Shown here in pieces: positions 51,277 to 61,002 of a stretch of 64,000 nucleotides of DNA. The number at the start of each line of letters is the position of its first letter. Position 1 is the first letter of the stretch. Below the pieces are notes generated by a model that did not search any database, was not told where the DNA came from, and was given only the letters and a program-made list of their open reading frames with translations. The stretch is from DASQZK01 sp963809925. Its GTDB lineage: Bacteria > Bacteroidota > Bacteroidia > Bacteroidales > GCA-2748055. The stretch spans positions 496,001 through 560,000 of the forward strand of contig CAWELH010000003.1 in assembly GCA_963809925.1 (NCBI GenBank), in the 5' to 3' direction. Made by a program: the position numbers and the translations under genes.

Positions 51277-53118
51277 ATGAGTGTGAATTATTCGGAAGAC
51301 AGCATTAGGACCCTTGACTGGAAAGAACATATCCGTAAGCGTCCCGGTATGTACGTCGGAAAACTTGGTGACGGATCTTCATCCGATGATGGAGTATACA
51401 TCCTTCTGAAAGAAGTGCTCGATAATTCCATCGATGAATATATGATGGGATATGGAAAAACTATCGAGATCACCATCAATGATAAGGAAGTCACAGTGCG
51501 TGATTACGGCAGAGGTATACCACTTGGGAAGGTAATCGATGTGGTGTCAAAAATGAATACAGGTGCAAAATACGATTCAAAAGTTTTCAAGAAATCGGTT
51601 GGCCTTAATGGTGTTGGTATAAAAGCGGTTAACGCTCTCAGTTCGAATTTCCATATTCAATCAATACGTGAAGGGAAGGCTAAGATGGCCAGTTTCGAGA
51701 TGGGAAATCTTACGGATGACCTCCCGGAAGCAGATTCTCCACAAAAAAACGGTACAATCATTACGTTTACACCCGATGAGACAATGTTTGGCAGGTTCCG
51801 GTTCATCCCCGAGTACGTGGAAGCCATGCTGAAAATTTATGTCTACCTGAACGCTGGGCTAAAGATCAACTATAACGGGAATATTTTTACTTCACAAAAT
51901 GGGCTGGTCGACCTCCTTCATGAGAATATGAATGAGGAAGGGCTGTATCCTGTGATACATCTGAAAGATCTTGATATTGAAGTGGCCATTACTCACGGGA
52001 ATCAGTATGGAGAAGAATATTACAGCTTCGTCAATGGTCAGCATACGACCCAGGGTGGAACACATCTCCTGGCATTTCGTGAGGCCATTGTGAAAACCGT
52101 TCGGGATTTTTATAAGAAGGATTTTGAACCTTCCGACATCAGGGCATCCATCACCGCGGCTATAAGCATAAAGGTGGAAGAACCGGTTTTTGAATCGCAG
52201 ACCAAAACAAAACTAGGTTCCCGGGACATGGGTCCGAAAGGTCCGTCGGTAAGAAATTTTATTATGAATTTTATATCCACCGCGCTGGACAATTATCTTC
52301 ACAAGAATTCCGAGACTGCAGGTATCCTTCTGAGAAAAATCCAGGAATCGGAAAAGGAAAGAAAGGCAATTTCGGGAATTCAAAAGCTTGCCAGAGAACG
52401 GGCCAAAAAAGTCAGCCTTCATAATAAAAAACTTCGCGATTGCCGGATCCATTATAATTCAAATGACGAAAGAAAGGCTGATGCCACCATCTTTATTACG
52501 GAAGGTGATTCGGCCTCAGGGTCCATCACCAAATCAAGGGATGTAAACACACAGGCTGTTTTCAGCTTAAAGGGAAAACCTCTCAATACTTTCGGACTTA
52601 CCAAGAAGATTGTCTACGAGAATGAAGAATTCAATCTCCTTCAGGCTGCACTGGACATTGAAGAAGGCCTGGATACCCTGCGCTATAAGAAAGTTGTGAT
52701 TGCCACTGACGCAGATGTCGACGGTATGCACATCAGACTGTTGCTCATCACTTTCTTCCTGCAGTTCTTTCCCAACCTGGTCAGGAACGGACACTTATAC
52801 ATCCTTAAAACACCGCTCTTCAGGGTTAGAAATAAGCAAAAGACCTTTTATTGCTATACTGAGGAAGAAAAGGGTTCCCGCCTGAAAGAGCTGGGGAGCA
52901 ATCCTGAGATAACCAGGTTTAAGGGACTGGGCGAAATTTCCCCCGACGAATTCCGTAACTTCATTGGTAAAGATATTAAGCTGGAACCGGTGCGCCTGCA
53001 CAAAGACGATACCATTTCCGACATTCTTGAATTCTATATGGGTAAAAATACGCCCGAACGTCAGGATTTTATAATCAGTAACCTCCGTATCGAAGAGGAA
53101 GTGGTCGATGAAGTTTAA
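51277..53118 (+). CDS. parE: DNA topoisomerase IV subunit B
   Basis: This is the ATPase subunit of topoisomerase IV, which decatenates replicated chromosomes. It has 613 residues. The GHKL ATPase motifs are EVLDNSIDE (E46, N50), RDYGRGIP and the VGLNGVGIKAVNAL lid. The TOPRIM domain is ITEGDSASG (E409) and DADVDG (478-483). The RTLDWKEHIRKRPGMYVGKL opening is that of ParE in Bacteroidota, not GyrB. The parC gene follows after 26 bp, so the two subunits are co-expressed. Confidence 0.95.
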   Translation: MSVNYSEDSIRTLDWKEHIRKRPGMYVGKLGDGSSSDDGVYILLKEVLDNSIDEYMMGYGKTIEITINDKEVTVRDYGRGIPLGKVIDVVSKMNTGAKYDSKVFKKSVGLNGVGIKAVNALSSNFHIQSIREGKAKMASFEMGNLTDDLPEADSPQKNGTIITFTPDETMFGRFRFIPEYVEAMLKIYVYLNAGLKINYNGNIFTSQNGLVDLLHENMNEEGLYPVIHLKDLDIEVAITHGNQYGEEYYSFVNGQHTTQGGTHLLAFREAIVKTVRDFYKKDFEPSDIRASITAAISIKVEEPVFESQTKTKLGSRDMGPKGPSVRNFIMNFISTALDNYLHKNSETAGILLRKIQESEKERKAISGIQKLARERAKKVSLHNKKLRDCRIHYNSNDERKADATIFITEGDSASGSITKSRDVNTQAVFSLKGKPLNTFGLTKKIVYENEEFNLLQAALDIEEGLDTLRYKKVVIATDADVDGMHIRLLLITFFLQFFPNLVRNGHLYILKTPLFRVRNKQKTFYCYTEEEKGSRLKELGSNPEITRFKGLGEISPDEFRNFIGKDIKLEPVRLHKDDTISDILEFYMGKNTPERQDFIISNLRIEEEVVDEV

Positions 53119-53144
53119 TCTTAAATCAGTTTTTTGGAGTAGAG

Positions 53145-55778
53145 ATGACAGAAGAATTGGATAAGAACATGTCTCCCGGTAACCTGGAAAACCAATTTTT
53201 TGACAGTGGTTCAGAAGGAGGGGGTGGTGGAACTGACGAAACGACGCCTAAAGTCGTTCATCTTTCAGGTATGTACAAAGACTGGTTTCTTGATTATGCC
53301 TCCTATGTAATCCTTGAAAGAGCCGTTCCACACGCCGTTGACGGGCTTAAGCCTGTACAGCGAAGAATTCTTCATGCCATGCGGCGACTCGACGACGGGA
53401 GGTATAACAAGGTTGCCAATATCATTGGCTATACCATGCAATACCATCCCCATGGTGATGCCTCAATCGGCGATGCTCTCGTCCAACTCGGTCAGAAAGA
53501 CCTTCTTATCGATACCCAGGGAAACTGGGGAAACATCCTGACTGGTGACAGTGCCGCTGCCTCACGGTATATTGAAGCCCGTTTGTCGAAATTTGCCATT
53601 GACGTCGTTTTCAACCCGAAAACCACCGAATGGAAACTTTCCTACGACGGACGAAACAAAGAGCCTGTAACCCTTCCGGTGAAGTTTCCTCTCCTTCTTG
53701 CGCAGGGCGCTGAAGGTATCGCCGTAGGTCTTGCTTCCAAACTCTTGCCCCATAATTTCAATGAACTCATTGATGCCTCCATTGCATACCTTCAGGAAAA
53801 AGAGTTTGAACTGTATCCTGATTTTCCTACCGGCGGCATGATCGACGTATCGAAATACAACGAAGGAATCAGGGGCGGGAATGTCAAGGTAAGGGCGAAG
53901 ATTGAAAAACTGGACAAAAAAACACTGGTCATTCGCGAAATTCCTTTTGGAAAAACCACAACCACTCTTATTGAATCCATTCTCAAAGCCAACGAGAAGG
54001 GAAAGATCAAAATCAAGAGAATTGATGATAATACTGCAGAATTCGTTGAAATACTTGTTCACCTCGGGCCAAACCTTTCATCGGATAAAACCATCGATGC
54101 CCTGTATGCCTTTACCGACTGTGAAATATCCATCTCCCCGAACTGTTGTGTAATTGAGAATGACAAGCCACGCTTTGTCGGGGTAAGTGAGATCCTCAGA
54201 CTAAATACTGACAGTACCAGGGAACTCCTGAAACTGGAACTTCAGATCCGGCTGAGTGAACTGGAAGAAGACTGGCACTTTTCCTCCCTGGAAAAAATAT
54301 TCATAGAGAAAAGGATCTATCGCGATATTGAAGAATGCGAAACCTGGGAAGCCATTATCGAAGCAATCGATAAAGGCCTGGAACCTTATAAAAAACTTTT
54401 CAAACGTGAAATAACCACCGAGGATATTACAAAACTGACAGAAATAAAAATTAAAAGAATCTCCAAATTCGATTCAAATAAGGCCGACGAACAGATCAAG
54501 GGTATTGAATCGGAAATGGAGGAGGTCAAAAATAATCTCGCGCATATTGTTGACTATACCATCAACTACTACCGTCAGATTAAGAAAAAATACGGAAAAG
54601 GGCGGGAGAGGAAGACAGAACTGCGGAGTTTTGAGAATATCGAAGCTGCCAAAGTGGTGGTTGCCAATGAAAAACTTTATGTTAATCGCGTGGAGGGATT
54701 CTTTGGTACCGGGCTGAAAAAGGATGAACTAGTATGCGATTGCTCCGATATCGATGAGATTATCACATTCCGGAAAGATGGTTCATATCTGGTGACAAAG
54801 GTTTCCGATAAGGTATTCGTAGGGAAAGACATCATTCATATCGCCGTATTTAAACGTAACGATTCCAGGGCCATCTACAATGTGATCTACTTTGATGGGA
54901 ATACTGGTCATACCATGATGAAGCGCGCTCCGGTAACCGGTATCACTCGTGATAAAGAGTACAGTTTTATCAGGGAGCATAAGAATTCAAAGATCCTTTA
55001 TATGACAGCCAATCCCAATGGAGAGGCTGAAGTCGTTAAAATCTATCTGAAACCCCGCCCAAGGCTGAAGTCGCTGATGATTGAAATGGATTTCAGTGAA
55101 CTAACGATAAAGGGACAGGGTGCCATGGGTAATATATTGACAAAACACGCTGTCCATAAGATCGTACTTAAGGAGAAGGGAGAATCCACCCTTGGAGGAC
55201 GCAAGATATGGTTCGACTGGGACGTGAAACGCCTGAATGCTGACGGACGTGGTGATCTGCTTGGTGAGTTTGCCGGGGATGATAAACTCCTCGTAGTCAC
55301 GAAGTCGGGTACCTTCAGACTGAGTAACTTCGACCTTGCCAATCATTATGAAGATGACCTGTTGCTGATCGAAAGATACAGGGAAGAAAAGATATTCTCC
55401 GCTGCCTATTATGACGCTGATCAGGATTATTACTATCTCAAACGATTCCAGTTTGAGCCTACCGACAAAGCCCTCAGTTTTATTGGTGATCATGATGAAT
55501 CAAGGCTTATTCGGCTGACGGAATTTGATTATCCGAGATTCGAGTTGCGCTTTGGCGGAAAAAGTAAGGACAGAAATCCGGAAATTATTGAAGTGGCTGA
55601 TTTCATTGGGGTTAAGAGTTTCAGAGCCAGAGGTAAAAGGCTTTCAACTTACGAAGTTTCAGTAGTCAAAGAACTAGAACCATTGGTAAAGGAGGAATCC
55701 CCGGCAGATGATCCCGGTACAGATGAGAATGAAGATGAAACTCCCGGTGAAAACGGTCAAATGTCACTGGATCTATAA
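53145..55778 (+). CDS. parC: DNA topoisomerase IV subunit A
   Basis: This is the cleavage-religation subunit, partner of ParE, with 877 residues. The winged-helix region has VDGLKPVQRRILHAM, then QYHPHGDASIGDAL. The active-site tyrosine is Y142 in SRYIEARLSK. The quinolone-region residue aligned with E. coli ParC Ser80 is Ala in HPHGDAS; I believe that is normal for the phylum, but it was not checked by alignment. A degenerate beta-pinwheel C-terminal domain and an acidic tail (DENEDETPGENG) follow. aroK begins 13 bp later. Confidence 0.95.
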   Translation: MTEELDKNMSPGNLENQFFDSGSEGGGGGTDETTPKVVHLSGMYKDWFLDYASYVILERAVPHAVDGLKPVQRRILHAMRRLDDGRYNKVANIIGYTMQYHPHGDASIGDALVQLGQKDLLIDTQGNWGNILTGDSAAASRYIEARLSKFAIDVVFNPKTTEWKLSYDGRNKEPVTLPVKFPLLLAQGAEGIAVGLASKLLPHNFNELIDASIAYLQEKEFELYPDFPTGGMIDVSKYNEGIRGGNVKVRAKIEKLDKKTLVIREIPFGKTTTTLIESILKANEKGKIKIKRIDDNTAEFVEILVHLGPNLSSDKTIDALYAFTDCEISISPNCCVIENDKPRFVGVSEILRLNTDSTRELLKLELQIRLSELEEDWHFSSLEKIFIEKRIYRDIEECETWEAIIEAIDKGLEPYKKLFKREITTEDITKLTEIKIKRISKFDSNKADEQIKGIESEMEEVKNNLAHIVDYTINYYRQIKKKYGKGRERKTELRSFENIEAAKVVVANEKLYVNRVEGFFGTGLKKDELVCDCSDIDEIITFRKDGSYLVTKVSDKVFVGKDIIHIAVFKRNDSRAIYNVIYFDGNTGHTMMKRAPVTGITRDKEYSFIREHKNSKILYMTANPNGEAEVVKIYLKPRPRLKSLMIEMDFSELTIKGQGAMGNILTKHAVHKIVLKEKGESTLGGRKIWFDWDVKRLNADGRGDLLGEFAGDDKLLVVTKSGTFRLSNFDLANHYEDDLLLIERYREEKIFSAAYYDADQDYYYLKRFQFEPTDKALSFIGDHDESRLIRLTEFDYPRFELRFGGKSKDRNPEIIEVADFIGVKSFRARGKRLSTYEVSVVKELEPLVKEESPADDPGTDENEDETPGENGQMSLDL

Positions 55779-55791
55779 ATGCTGACAAAAT

Positions 55792-56304
55792 TTGAAAGTT
55801 TTCTTAACAGGCTTTATGGGAGCCGGAAAAACCACTGCAGGATATAAACTTGCAAAATTGCTTGGTTACCGCTTTGTCGACCTCGACAGCCGGATCGAAG
55901 AAGTGGAAACGATGCCTGTTTCCGCCATATTTTTATTGAAAGGTGAAGACTATTTCCGCCGGACAGAAACATCGGTTTTGCATTCACTCGCAAATGAAGA
56001 AAGGATGGTTGTTGCAACTGGCGGCGGTCTCCCCTGCTTTAATGAAAATATGAACTGGATGAAGGTTCATGGAATTACGGTATACCTTAAGATGACAGCG
56101 GAAGCCCTTTTTCACCGCCTGAGAACGGGACGAACAAAACGACCTCTGATTGAAGAGAAGTCGGACACCGAACTCCTGGAGTATATACAGAATACCCTTC
56201 ATTTCAGAGAGCACTTTTACGGCCAGGCTGATGTCATTTGCAATGGCAAAGACCTCGACATCGGGGCACTTGCCCGGACTGTCATCGACAGAGAGAAAGC
56301 CTGA
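55792..56304 (+). CDS. aroK: Shikimate kinase
   Basis: This enzyme phosphorylates shikimate in aromatic amino-acid synthesis. It has 170 residues. The P-loop GFMGAGKTT is at 7-15. The shikimate-binding DLDSRIEE, with the FRRTE segment, and the ATGGGLPC loop are typical. The start is TTG at 55792. The ATG at 55779 is in another frame and hits a stop within 20 codons, so TTG is the only start that preserves the N-terminal strand MKVFLTG. The spacing of 13 bp from parC suggests co-transcription. A dyad overlaps its stop codon. Confidence 0.93.
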   Translation: MKVFLTGFMGAGKTTAGYKLAKLLGYRFVDLDSRIEEVETMPVSAIFLLKGEDYFRRTETSVLHSLANEERMVVATGGGLPCFNENMNWMKVHGITVYLKMTAEALFHRLRTGRTKRPLIEEKSDTELLEYIQNTLHFREHFYGQADVICNGKDLDIGALARTVIDREKA

Positions 56305-56331
56305 CATTACTGACTCCGCTTTGTAATGTCA
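56302..56331 (+). terminator. Stem-loop at the aroK stop codon
   Basis: TGACATTAC and GTAATGTCA form a perfect 9-bp stem with a 12-nt loop, starting at the aroK stop. It lacks a downstream T-run (ACAAAAACG follows), so it is at best a weak or factor-assisted terminator or an RNA 3'-end stabiliser for the parE-parC-aroK unit. Confidence 0.4.
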
Positions 56332-56788
56332 CAAAAACGTCTTCAGACGGTACAGTTCTGAATTATTCAGTACTGTACTGAAATTGTATCCGGTTGTCAC
56401 AAAATTTGTACAGATCGGATACCCGTTGAATCCATTCATCAAGCAGTTTTTAAGAAAGTGAACTACGGTATAGATATAATTGTTTCTATGGTACACAATT
56501 TTTGTTGGTTTTCAGGTAAACTATATTGCGGGGGTAATTCTACTACAAGAGAGATGGTAACCGGTTATTTTTTGATTAACCGGTAGATAATTGTGATACA
56601 TGAACTAACTGTTAGGATCAGGCTGGTTTTATGGTTACTTTTTAGGCCAGAATACATGCAAAAATGTTGACTAAAAATGAATAAAATCTTAGATTTCGTA
56701 CGTTATTGCATAATATTAATATAGTGAATGTTAGACCAATATGAAAATTAATTATTAAATTACATTTGCAAAGCACGAATTCAAGAAA
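56332..56788. other. Long AT-rich leader of the nSTAND gene
   Basis: No coding frame or tandem repeat is supported. It contains a -7-like TACATTTG at 56761-56768 and otherwise nothing I recognise. Confidence 0.4.
56761..56768 (+). promoter_or_regulatory. Putative -7 box of the nSTAND gene
   Basis: TACATTTG fits TAnnTTTG and lies 20 bp before the ATG at 56789. No TTTG -33 box is visible at 17-23 bp spacing. Confidence 0.45.
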
Positions 56789-59700
56789 ATGGCTAACTAC
56801 ATTAGACATACTGAAGCCAAAAAAATGAATATGGTAAATCCCTACCCTGGTTTGCGTCCATATACTACCAGGGACTCCAGGCTATTTTTCGGTCGTTCCA
56901 AAGAAGTGGAAGAATTGCTTAGTCTTCTCATGAACAAACGGTTCGCCGCTGTAACCGGAGAAGCCGGAAGCGGAAAAACTTCCCTGATAAATGCGGGTTT
57001 AATCCCCTCACTTATGTACCAGGGGGAATGGATCCTGTTCAAAATCCGGCCGGGCAGTACTCCGCTGCAGGATCTTTTCGCCGAGATCATGAAGAAACTT
57101 GGAAAAGATTCTGGTAAGATATCCGCCACTACTTTCCCGGAAGCAGAAGACATACTGAAGATTTTTTTGGAAATGCACAAGGAATACCAGGCAGGCATTC
57201 TTATCGTGATCGATCAGTTTGAGGAAATCTTTACCCAGCGGGGTCCCTTAAGTGAAAAGATACTTTTAAAGAACAGGGAACGTTTTATCGATTTTCTGCT
57301 TCAGGCTGTGGGACAACAGGAAATACCGGTTCACGTCGCTGTGACTATTCGTTCCGACTTCCTTGACGAATGTTCAGCGTTTGGCGAATTTTCTGACCTT
57401 CTGGATTTGAACAAGTACCCTCTTGAAAGAATGTCATCTGAGAATATCACCAGGGCCATCATGGGACCTTTGGAAGTTTCAGGTATAAGCATTCAGAGAG
57501 ACCTCGTACGGCGAATCATCAGTGACGTTCAGGAAAATCCTGATATTCTTCCCGTTCTCCAGCATGCTCTGATGAGAACATGGCAGAATTGGAATTCACG
57601 CAAAGACACGGATTCACAAGTGAGCATCGAGGATTATAACCTTCTCGGTTCTGTTGATCATGCCATATCGAAATTTGCTGATGAGGCTTACGGACAGCTT
57701 AGTGATGAGGAAAAAGGATATTGTGAACGAATTTTCAGGGCCTTGTCGGAACGAGATGATGAAAACAGAGACGTTTGCACTCCAAGGAAAATATCAAAGA
57801 TTTCGGAAATTACACAGGTCCCGGTTGAAAAAGTGATACGGATCGCAGATATCTTCAGGCGGGAGGGTCGTGGATTTTTGTCACCCTACATTGAAACACC
57901 TCTTGATAAAAATTCAGTACTGTCGGTATCACATGAATCACTTATGAAACTTTGGTACCGTCTGGATGAATGGGCAGACGAAGAGTATGAATCGGTACAG
58001 ATGTATCTTAATCTGGCTGAAGCTGCCGAGCTTTATCAGGTTGGTAAGGCAGAACTGTGGCGCCCCCCTGAACTTGAGACTGCACTTGAATGGTATCGTA
58101 ACAATAAGCCGAACCTGCCATGGGCCGAAAGGTATAACCCCGCATTTGAACGTACCCTCGTTTTTCTGACAACCAGTGAACGGGAGTTCTCAATTGAAGA
58201 GGAAGAAAGATTCCAGGTTGAAAAGAGAAAGCGAATTATAAACAGGGTGCTGACAGGCGCCCTTGGTGTGACAGTGGTCATTGCCATCGTCATTTTTTAT
58301 TTTCAGCATGTACAAAAACCGGTTACCCTATCAGAGCCTTCCACCGGAATTACCAATTCCGTGCAGGAAACGGAAAATGCAGGTCAGGCTGGTGATGAAA
58401 TCATTCAGACACAGGAAGCTAAAAATGAGAACCAAAATAGTCAGGACGTAAAAGCGAAAATAGAGGCTTCAGAACAGCCAAAAGCCACAAATACCCTCCC
58501 ATCGCCGGTTACTCCACCCCTGTCAACTGTTTATCAGGAAGAATCTTCTCAAAAGCCGGTTACAGTCTCACCGGAAAATCAAAACATTGGAGGCAAATCT
58601 GAGGGATCTCTCCTTGCGGCCAACGCCCCTGTCGAACAGAAAACGGTCAAAACTGATCAAAGACAGGGAACCTCAAATACAGAGGTGAAAATGGCAGAAT
58701 CGGCGAGTAATAAACCACCTTCAGTAAATGCTGAAATGGTTATCCCTGTGATAAGATCGATGACGGACCAGCTACAACAAATAAACGGGGATCCCGATCT
58801 CTATGCTCTGGTTGCCTATCAGGCATATCTCTTCAACAAGGAGTACAATGGAGATAATTTTAATGCTACCATCTATACCGATCTGTACAAAGCAGTGAGA
58901 ACCTTCAGAGGGGAAAAATACAATGTCTATGAAGGCCATTCTAATACAGTACGAACCCTTGACTTTATCCCAAATACCAGTACCATGTTCACAGGGGGAA
59001 GTGATGGCACCATCCTCAAATGGGACCTGAATGACAGCAAGATCAAACCGGGCACAGTGCTATCAGGTAGAAATATCATTGATATGATCAAGGTGACATC
59101 AAACGGCAAATGGTTGCTGTTCGCTGAGAGTAATGTCGGTCTAAGCCTGATCAATCTTTCCGGAACGAATATGGTCCCCGACCAGATGACCGGAAGTGAA
59201 AGAAACATAAGAACAATTGCTCCGGCACCGGATAACAATTCGGTTTATACTGCCGGTCTCGGTAATTATATTGAAGTGTGGAATATCACATTGCGATCTG
59301 CCAGGAAGTTAACGGATACAGAGGCAATGGTAAATTCACTTTCATTGTCCCCTGACGGCTCAATGCTTGCCGGAGGTTTGCGCAACGGCAAAACAATGAT
59401 CTGGAACCTAAAGGAAAACCTCAAAGATCAGGTGATCAATACGGATGAACGAAACGCGGTACAGACTGTTCAATTTTCAAGAAATGGGAAATATCTGGCT
59501 TGTGGTGCCTTGAACGGAAATATCCTTATGTTCAGGACCAGTGATTTTAAACTGCTTTACACCCTCAGAGGGCATAAAGCCAGGATTACCTCCATTGCTT
59601 TCAACCCTGACGGGAAAAGCCTGGTTTCAGGTTCATATGACGGACAGGTTGTACTTTGGAACCTTTCCGATCCTTCCCAGCCTGTTACAATGAATGATAA

Positions 59701-59914
59701 TACAGGTTTTGTTTTTACCGTAGGGTTTAGCCCTGACGGAAAATACTTCCTTAGTGGAAGTGCAAAGGAACCTCGCCTGGTTGCCCGACCGGGAGATGTT
59801 TCCGGACTGGCTTCTCAGATCTGTATGCTCGTAAAACGTGATATGACACAGGAAGAATGGAATACATATGTAGGGAATGATATTCCTTACAGAAATACCT
59901 GTTCCGACAGGTAA
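56789..59914 (+). CDS. nSTAND1 NTPase with transmembrane helix and WD40 domain
   Basis: The 1041-residue protein opens with NPYPGLRPYTTRDSRLFFGR, the nSTAND1 entry. The Walker A motif is GEAGSGKTS (57-65) and the Walker B is ILIVIDQFEEIF (D142). The STAND winged-helix/arm region extends to about 470. A single transmembrane helix lies at about 483-505 (VLTGALGVTVVIAIVIFYF). It is followed by a low-complexity Gln/Glu/Thr/Pro linker (506-670) and WD40 blades (about 712-1015; GHKARITSIAFNPDGKSLVSG). By topology the NTPase should be cytoplasmic and the propeller periplasmic. Relatives are often misnamed high-affinity carbon uptake protein HatR. It heads a run of envelope genes. Confidence 0.87.
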   Translation: MANYIRHTEAKKMNMVNPYPGLRPYTTRDSRLFFGRSKEVEELLSLLMNKRFAAVTGEAGSGKTSLINAGLIPSLMYQGEWILFKIRPGSTPLQDLFAEIMKKLGKDSGKISATTFPEAEDILKIFLEMHKEYQAGILIVIDQFEEIFTQRGPLSEKILLKNRERFIDFLLQAVGQQEIPVHVAVTIRSDFLDECSAFGEFSDLLDLNKYPLERMSSENITRAIMGPLEVSGISIQRDLVRRIISDVQENPDILPVLQHALMRTWQNWNSRKDTDSQVSIEDYNLLGSVDHAISKFADEAYGQLSDEEKGYCERIFRALSERDDENRDVCTPRKISKISEITQVPVEKVIRIADIFRREGRGFLSPYIETPLDKNSVLSVSHESLMKLWYRLDEWADEEYESVQMYLNLAEAAELYQVGKAELWRPPELETALEWYRNNKPNLPWAERYNPAFERTLVFLTTSEREFSIEEEERFQVEKRKRIINRVLTGALGVTVVIAIVIFYFQHVQKPVTLSEPSTGITNSVQETENAGQAGDEIIQTQEAKNENQNSQDVKAKIEASEQPKATNTLPSPVTPPLSTVYQEESSQKPVTVSPENQNIGGKSEGSLLAANAPVEQKTVKTDQRQGTSNTEVKMAESASNKPPSVNAEMVIPVIRSMTDQLQQINGDPDLYALVAYQAYLFNKEYNGDNFNATIYTDLYKAVRTFRGEKYNVYEGHSNTVRTLDFIPNTSTMFTGGSDGTILKWDLNDSKIKPGTVLSGRNIIDMIKVTSNGKWLLFAESNVGLSLINLSGTNMVPDQMTGSERNIRTIAPAPDNNSVYTAGLGNYIEVWNITLRSARKLTDTEAMVNSLSLSPDGSMLAGGLRNGKTMIWNLKENLKDQVINTDERNAVQTVQFSRNGKYLACGALNGNILMFRTSDFKLLYTLRGHKARITSIAFNPDGKSLVSGSYDGQVVLWNLSDPSQPVTMNDNTGFVFTVGFSPDGKYFLSGSAKEPRLVARPGDVSGLASQICMLVKRDMTQEEWNTYVGNDIPYRNTCSDR

Positions 59915-59945
59915 CGGGTCATTTAAACAGATCTAAAACTAAACT

Positions 59946-60992
59946 ATGAGATTCTTCTTTACAGCGCTATTACTATTACTGGTTCTTCTGCTATCCTGGA
60001 ACAATACCTTTGCTCAGGAGTCGGAGTGCGCTATAAAACTTAGTACTGCTCGTGAAAAATTTGACGCCGGATTGGTACAGGAGGTTCCGGGGTTGCTTAA
60101 TGACTGTATCGCCAACGGATTTAACAACGAAGAACGCATTCAGGCCTATAAATTATTAATTAATGCTTACATCTTTGACGACAACCTGAAACAGGCAGAA
60201 GCTACCGTTCTCATATTCCTGAAAAATTTTCCCGATTATAAAGCCGGTGGAAATGATACACCTGAACTGACTAACCTGCTCGAACAGTATGATAACCGCC
60301 CAAGAGGAACTGTTGGAGTTTTCGCCGGACCTAATATTTCTGTTGTCCGTGTAAGTGAACCATTTGGTGTCCAAAACCTGAATAAGATTACCGGGAAGTA
60401 TCATAGTGGCAAACCCGGATTCCACATTGGATTCAACTACCACATTTATATTAGTCCCACACTGGAGTTGAGTTTTGAACCGGCGTATTACCGTTACATC
60501 TATAATTACACAGTAACTCCTTATCCTTTTACTACTGTGACTTATGATGAATTTCAAAACAGCATGGCCCTGCCGGCATCCTTCGTATATTGCTTCCGGG
60601 GAGCAAGGTTCAGGCCGTTCATAAAAGCCGGGCTGTCTGCATCCTGGATGATCTCCGCTAAAGCGGATCTGAGCCGTTCTTATCAGAATACTGGTGATCT
60701 CGTATTTCGGACCCTGTCAGTCAAGAAAATGAATGTTATTGATGATAGGAACCGACCGAATCTTATGCCAATGCTCGGCGCGGGCTTCAGGTATAAAATA
60801 AAACAGTCCTATTTTTTTGTTGATGTCCGGTACAGTGCAGCAATTCTCAACCAGGTGAAGGGCAGTAGCAGGAATAACAGCCATGATGATAATATATGGA
60901 AATACTATTACATTCAGGATAACATGAGTCTGGATAATATTTCGATCAATATTGGCCTTTCAAAAATCATCTACCACCCAAAACGAAAATGA
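59946..60992 (+). CDS. Outer-membrane beta-barrel protein with helical N-domain
   Basis: The 348-residue protein has a signal peptide (1-24, NNTFAQ). Residues about 28-110 form a TPR-like helical domain (CIANGFNNEERIQAYKLLIN, AEATVLIFLKNFPDY), as often found ahead of Bacteroidota porin-like barrels. From RGTVGVFAGPN onward it is a strand-rich barrel with aromatic girdles (ELSFEPAYYRYIYNYTV). It lies 31 bp after the nSTAND gene and 10 bp before a lipoprotein gene, so the three are probably one operon. Confidence 0.78.
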   Translation: MRFFFTALLLLLVLLLSWNNTFAQESECAIKLSTAREKFDAGLVQEVPGLLNDCIANGFNNEERIQAYKLLINAYIFDDNLKQAEATVLIFLKNFPDYKAGGNDTPELTNLLEQYDNRPRGTVGVFAGPNISVVRVSEPFGVQNLNKITGKYHSGKPGFHIGFNYHIYISPTLELSFEPAYYRYIYNYTVTPYPFTTVTYDEFQNSMALPASFVYCFRGARFRPFIKAGLSASWMISAKADLSRSYQNTGDLVFRTLSVKKMNVIDDRNRPNLMPMLGAGFRYKIKQSYFFVDVRYSAAILNQVKGSSRNNSHDDNIWKYYYIQDNMSLDNISINIGLSKIIYHPKRK

Positions 60993-61002
60993 TATCGTCA
61001 TC

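Noticed and set aside
51277..55778. GyrB/GyrA instead of ParE/ParC
   Set aside because: The N-terminal DWKEHIRKRPGMYVGKL and overall lengths match the Bacteroidota topoisomerase IV pair, and the adjacent arrangement is typical of parE-parC.
56789..59914. Antiphage STAND defence gene
   Set aside because: Although STAND proteins include defence systems, this one has a transmembrane helix, a likely periplasmic WD40 domain and envelope-protein neighbours, and no effector domain was seen.
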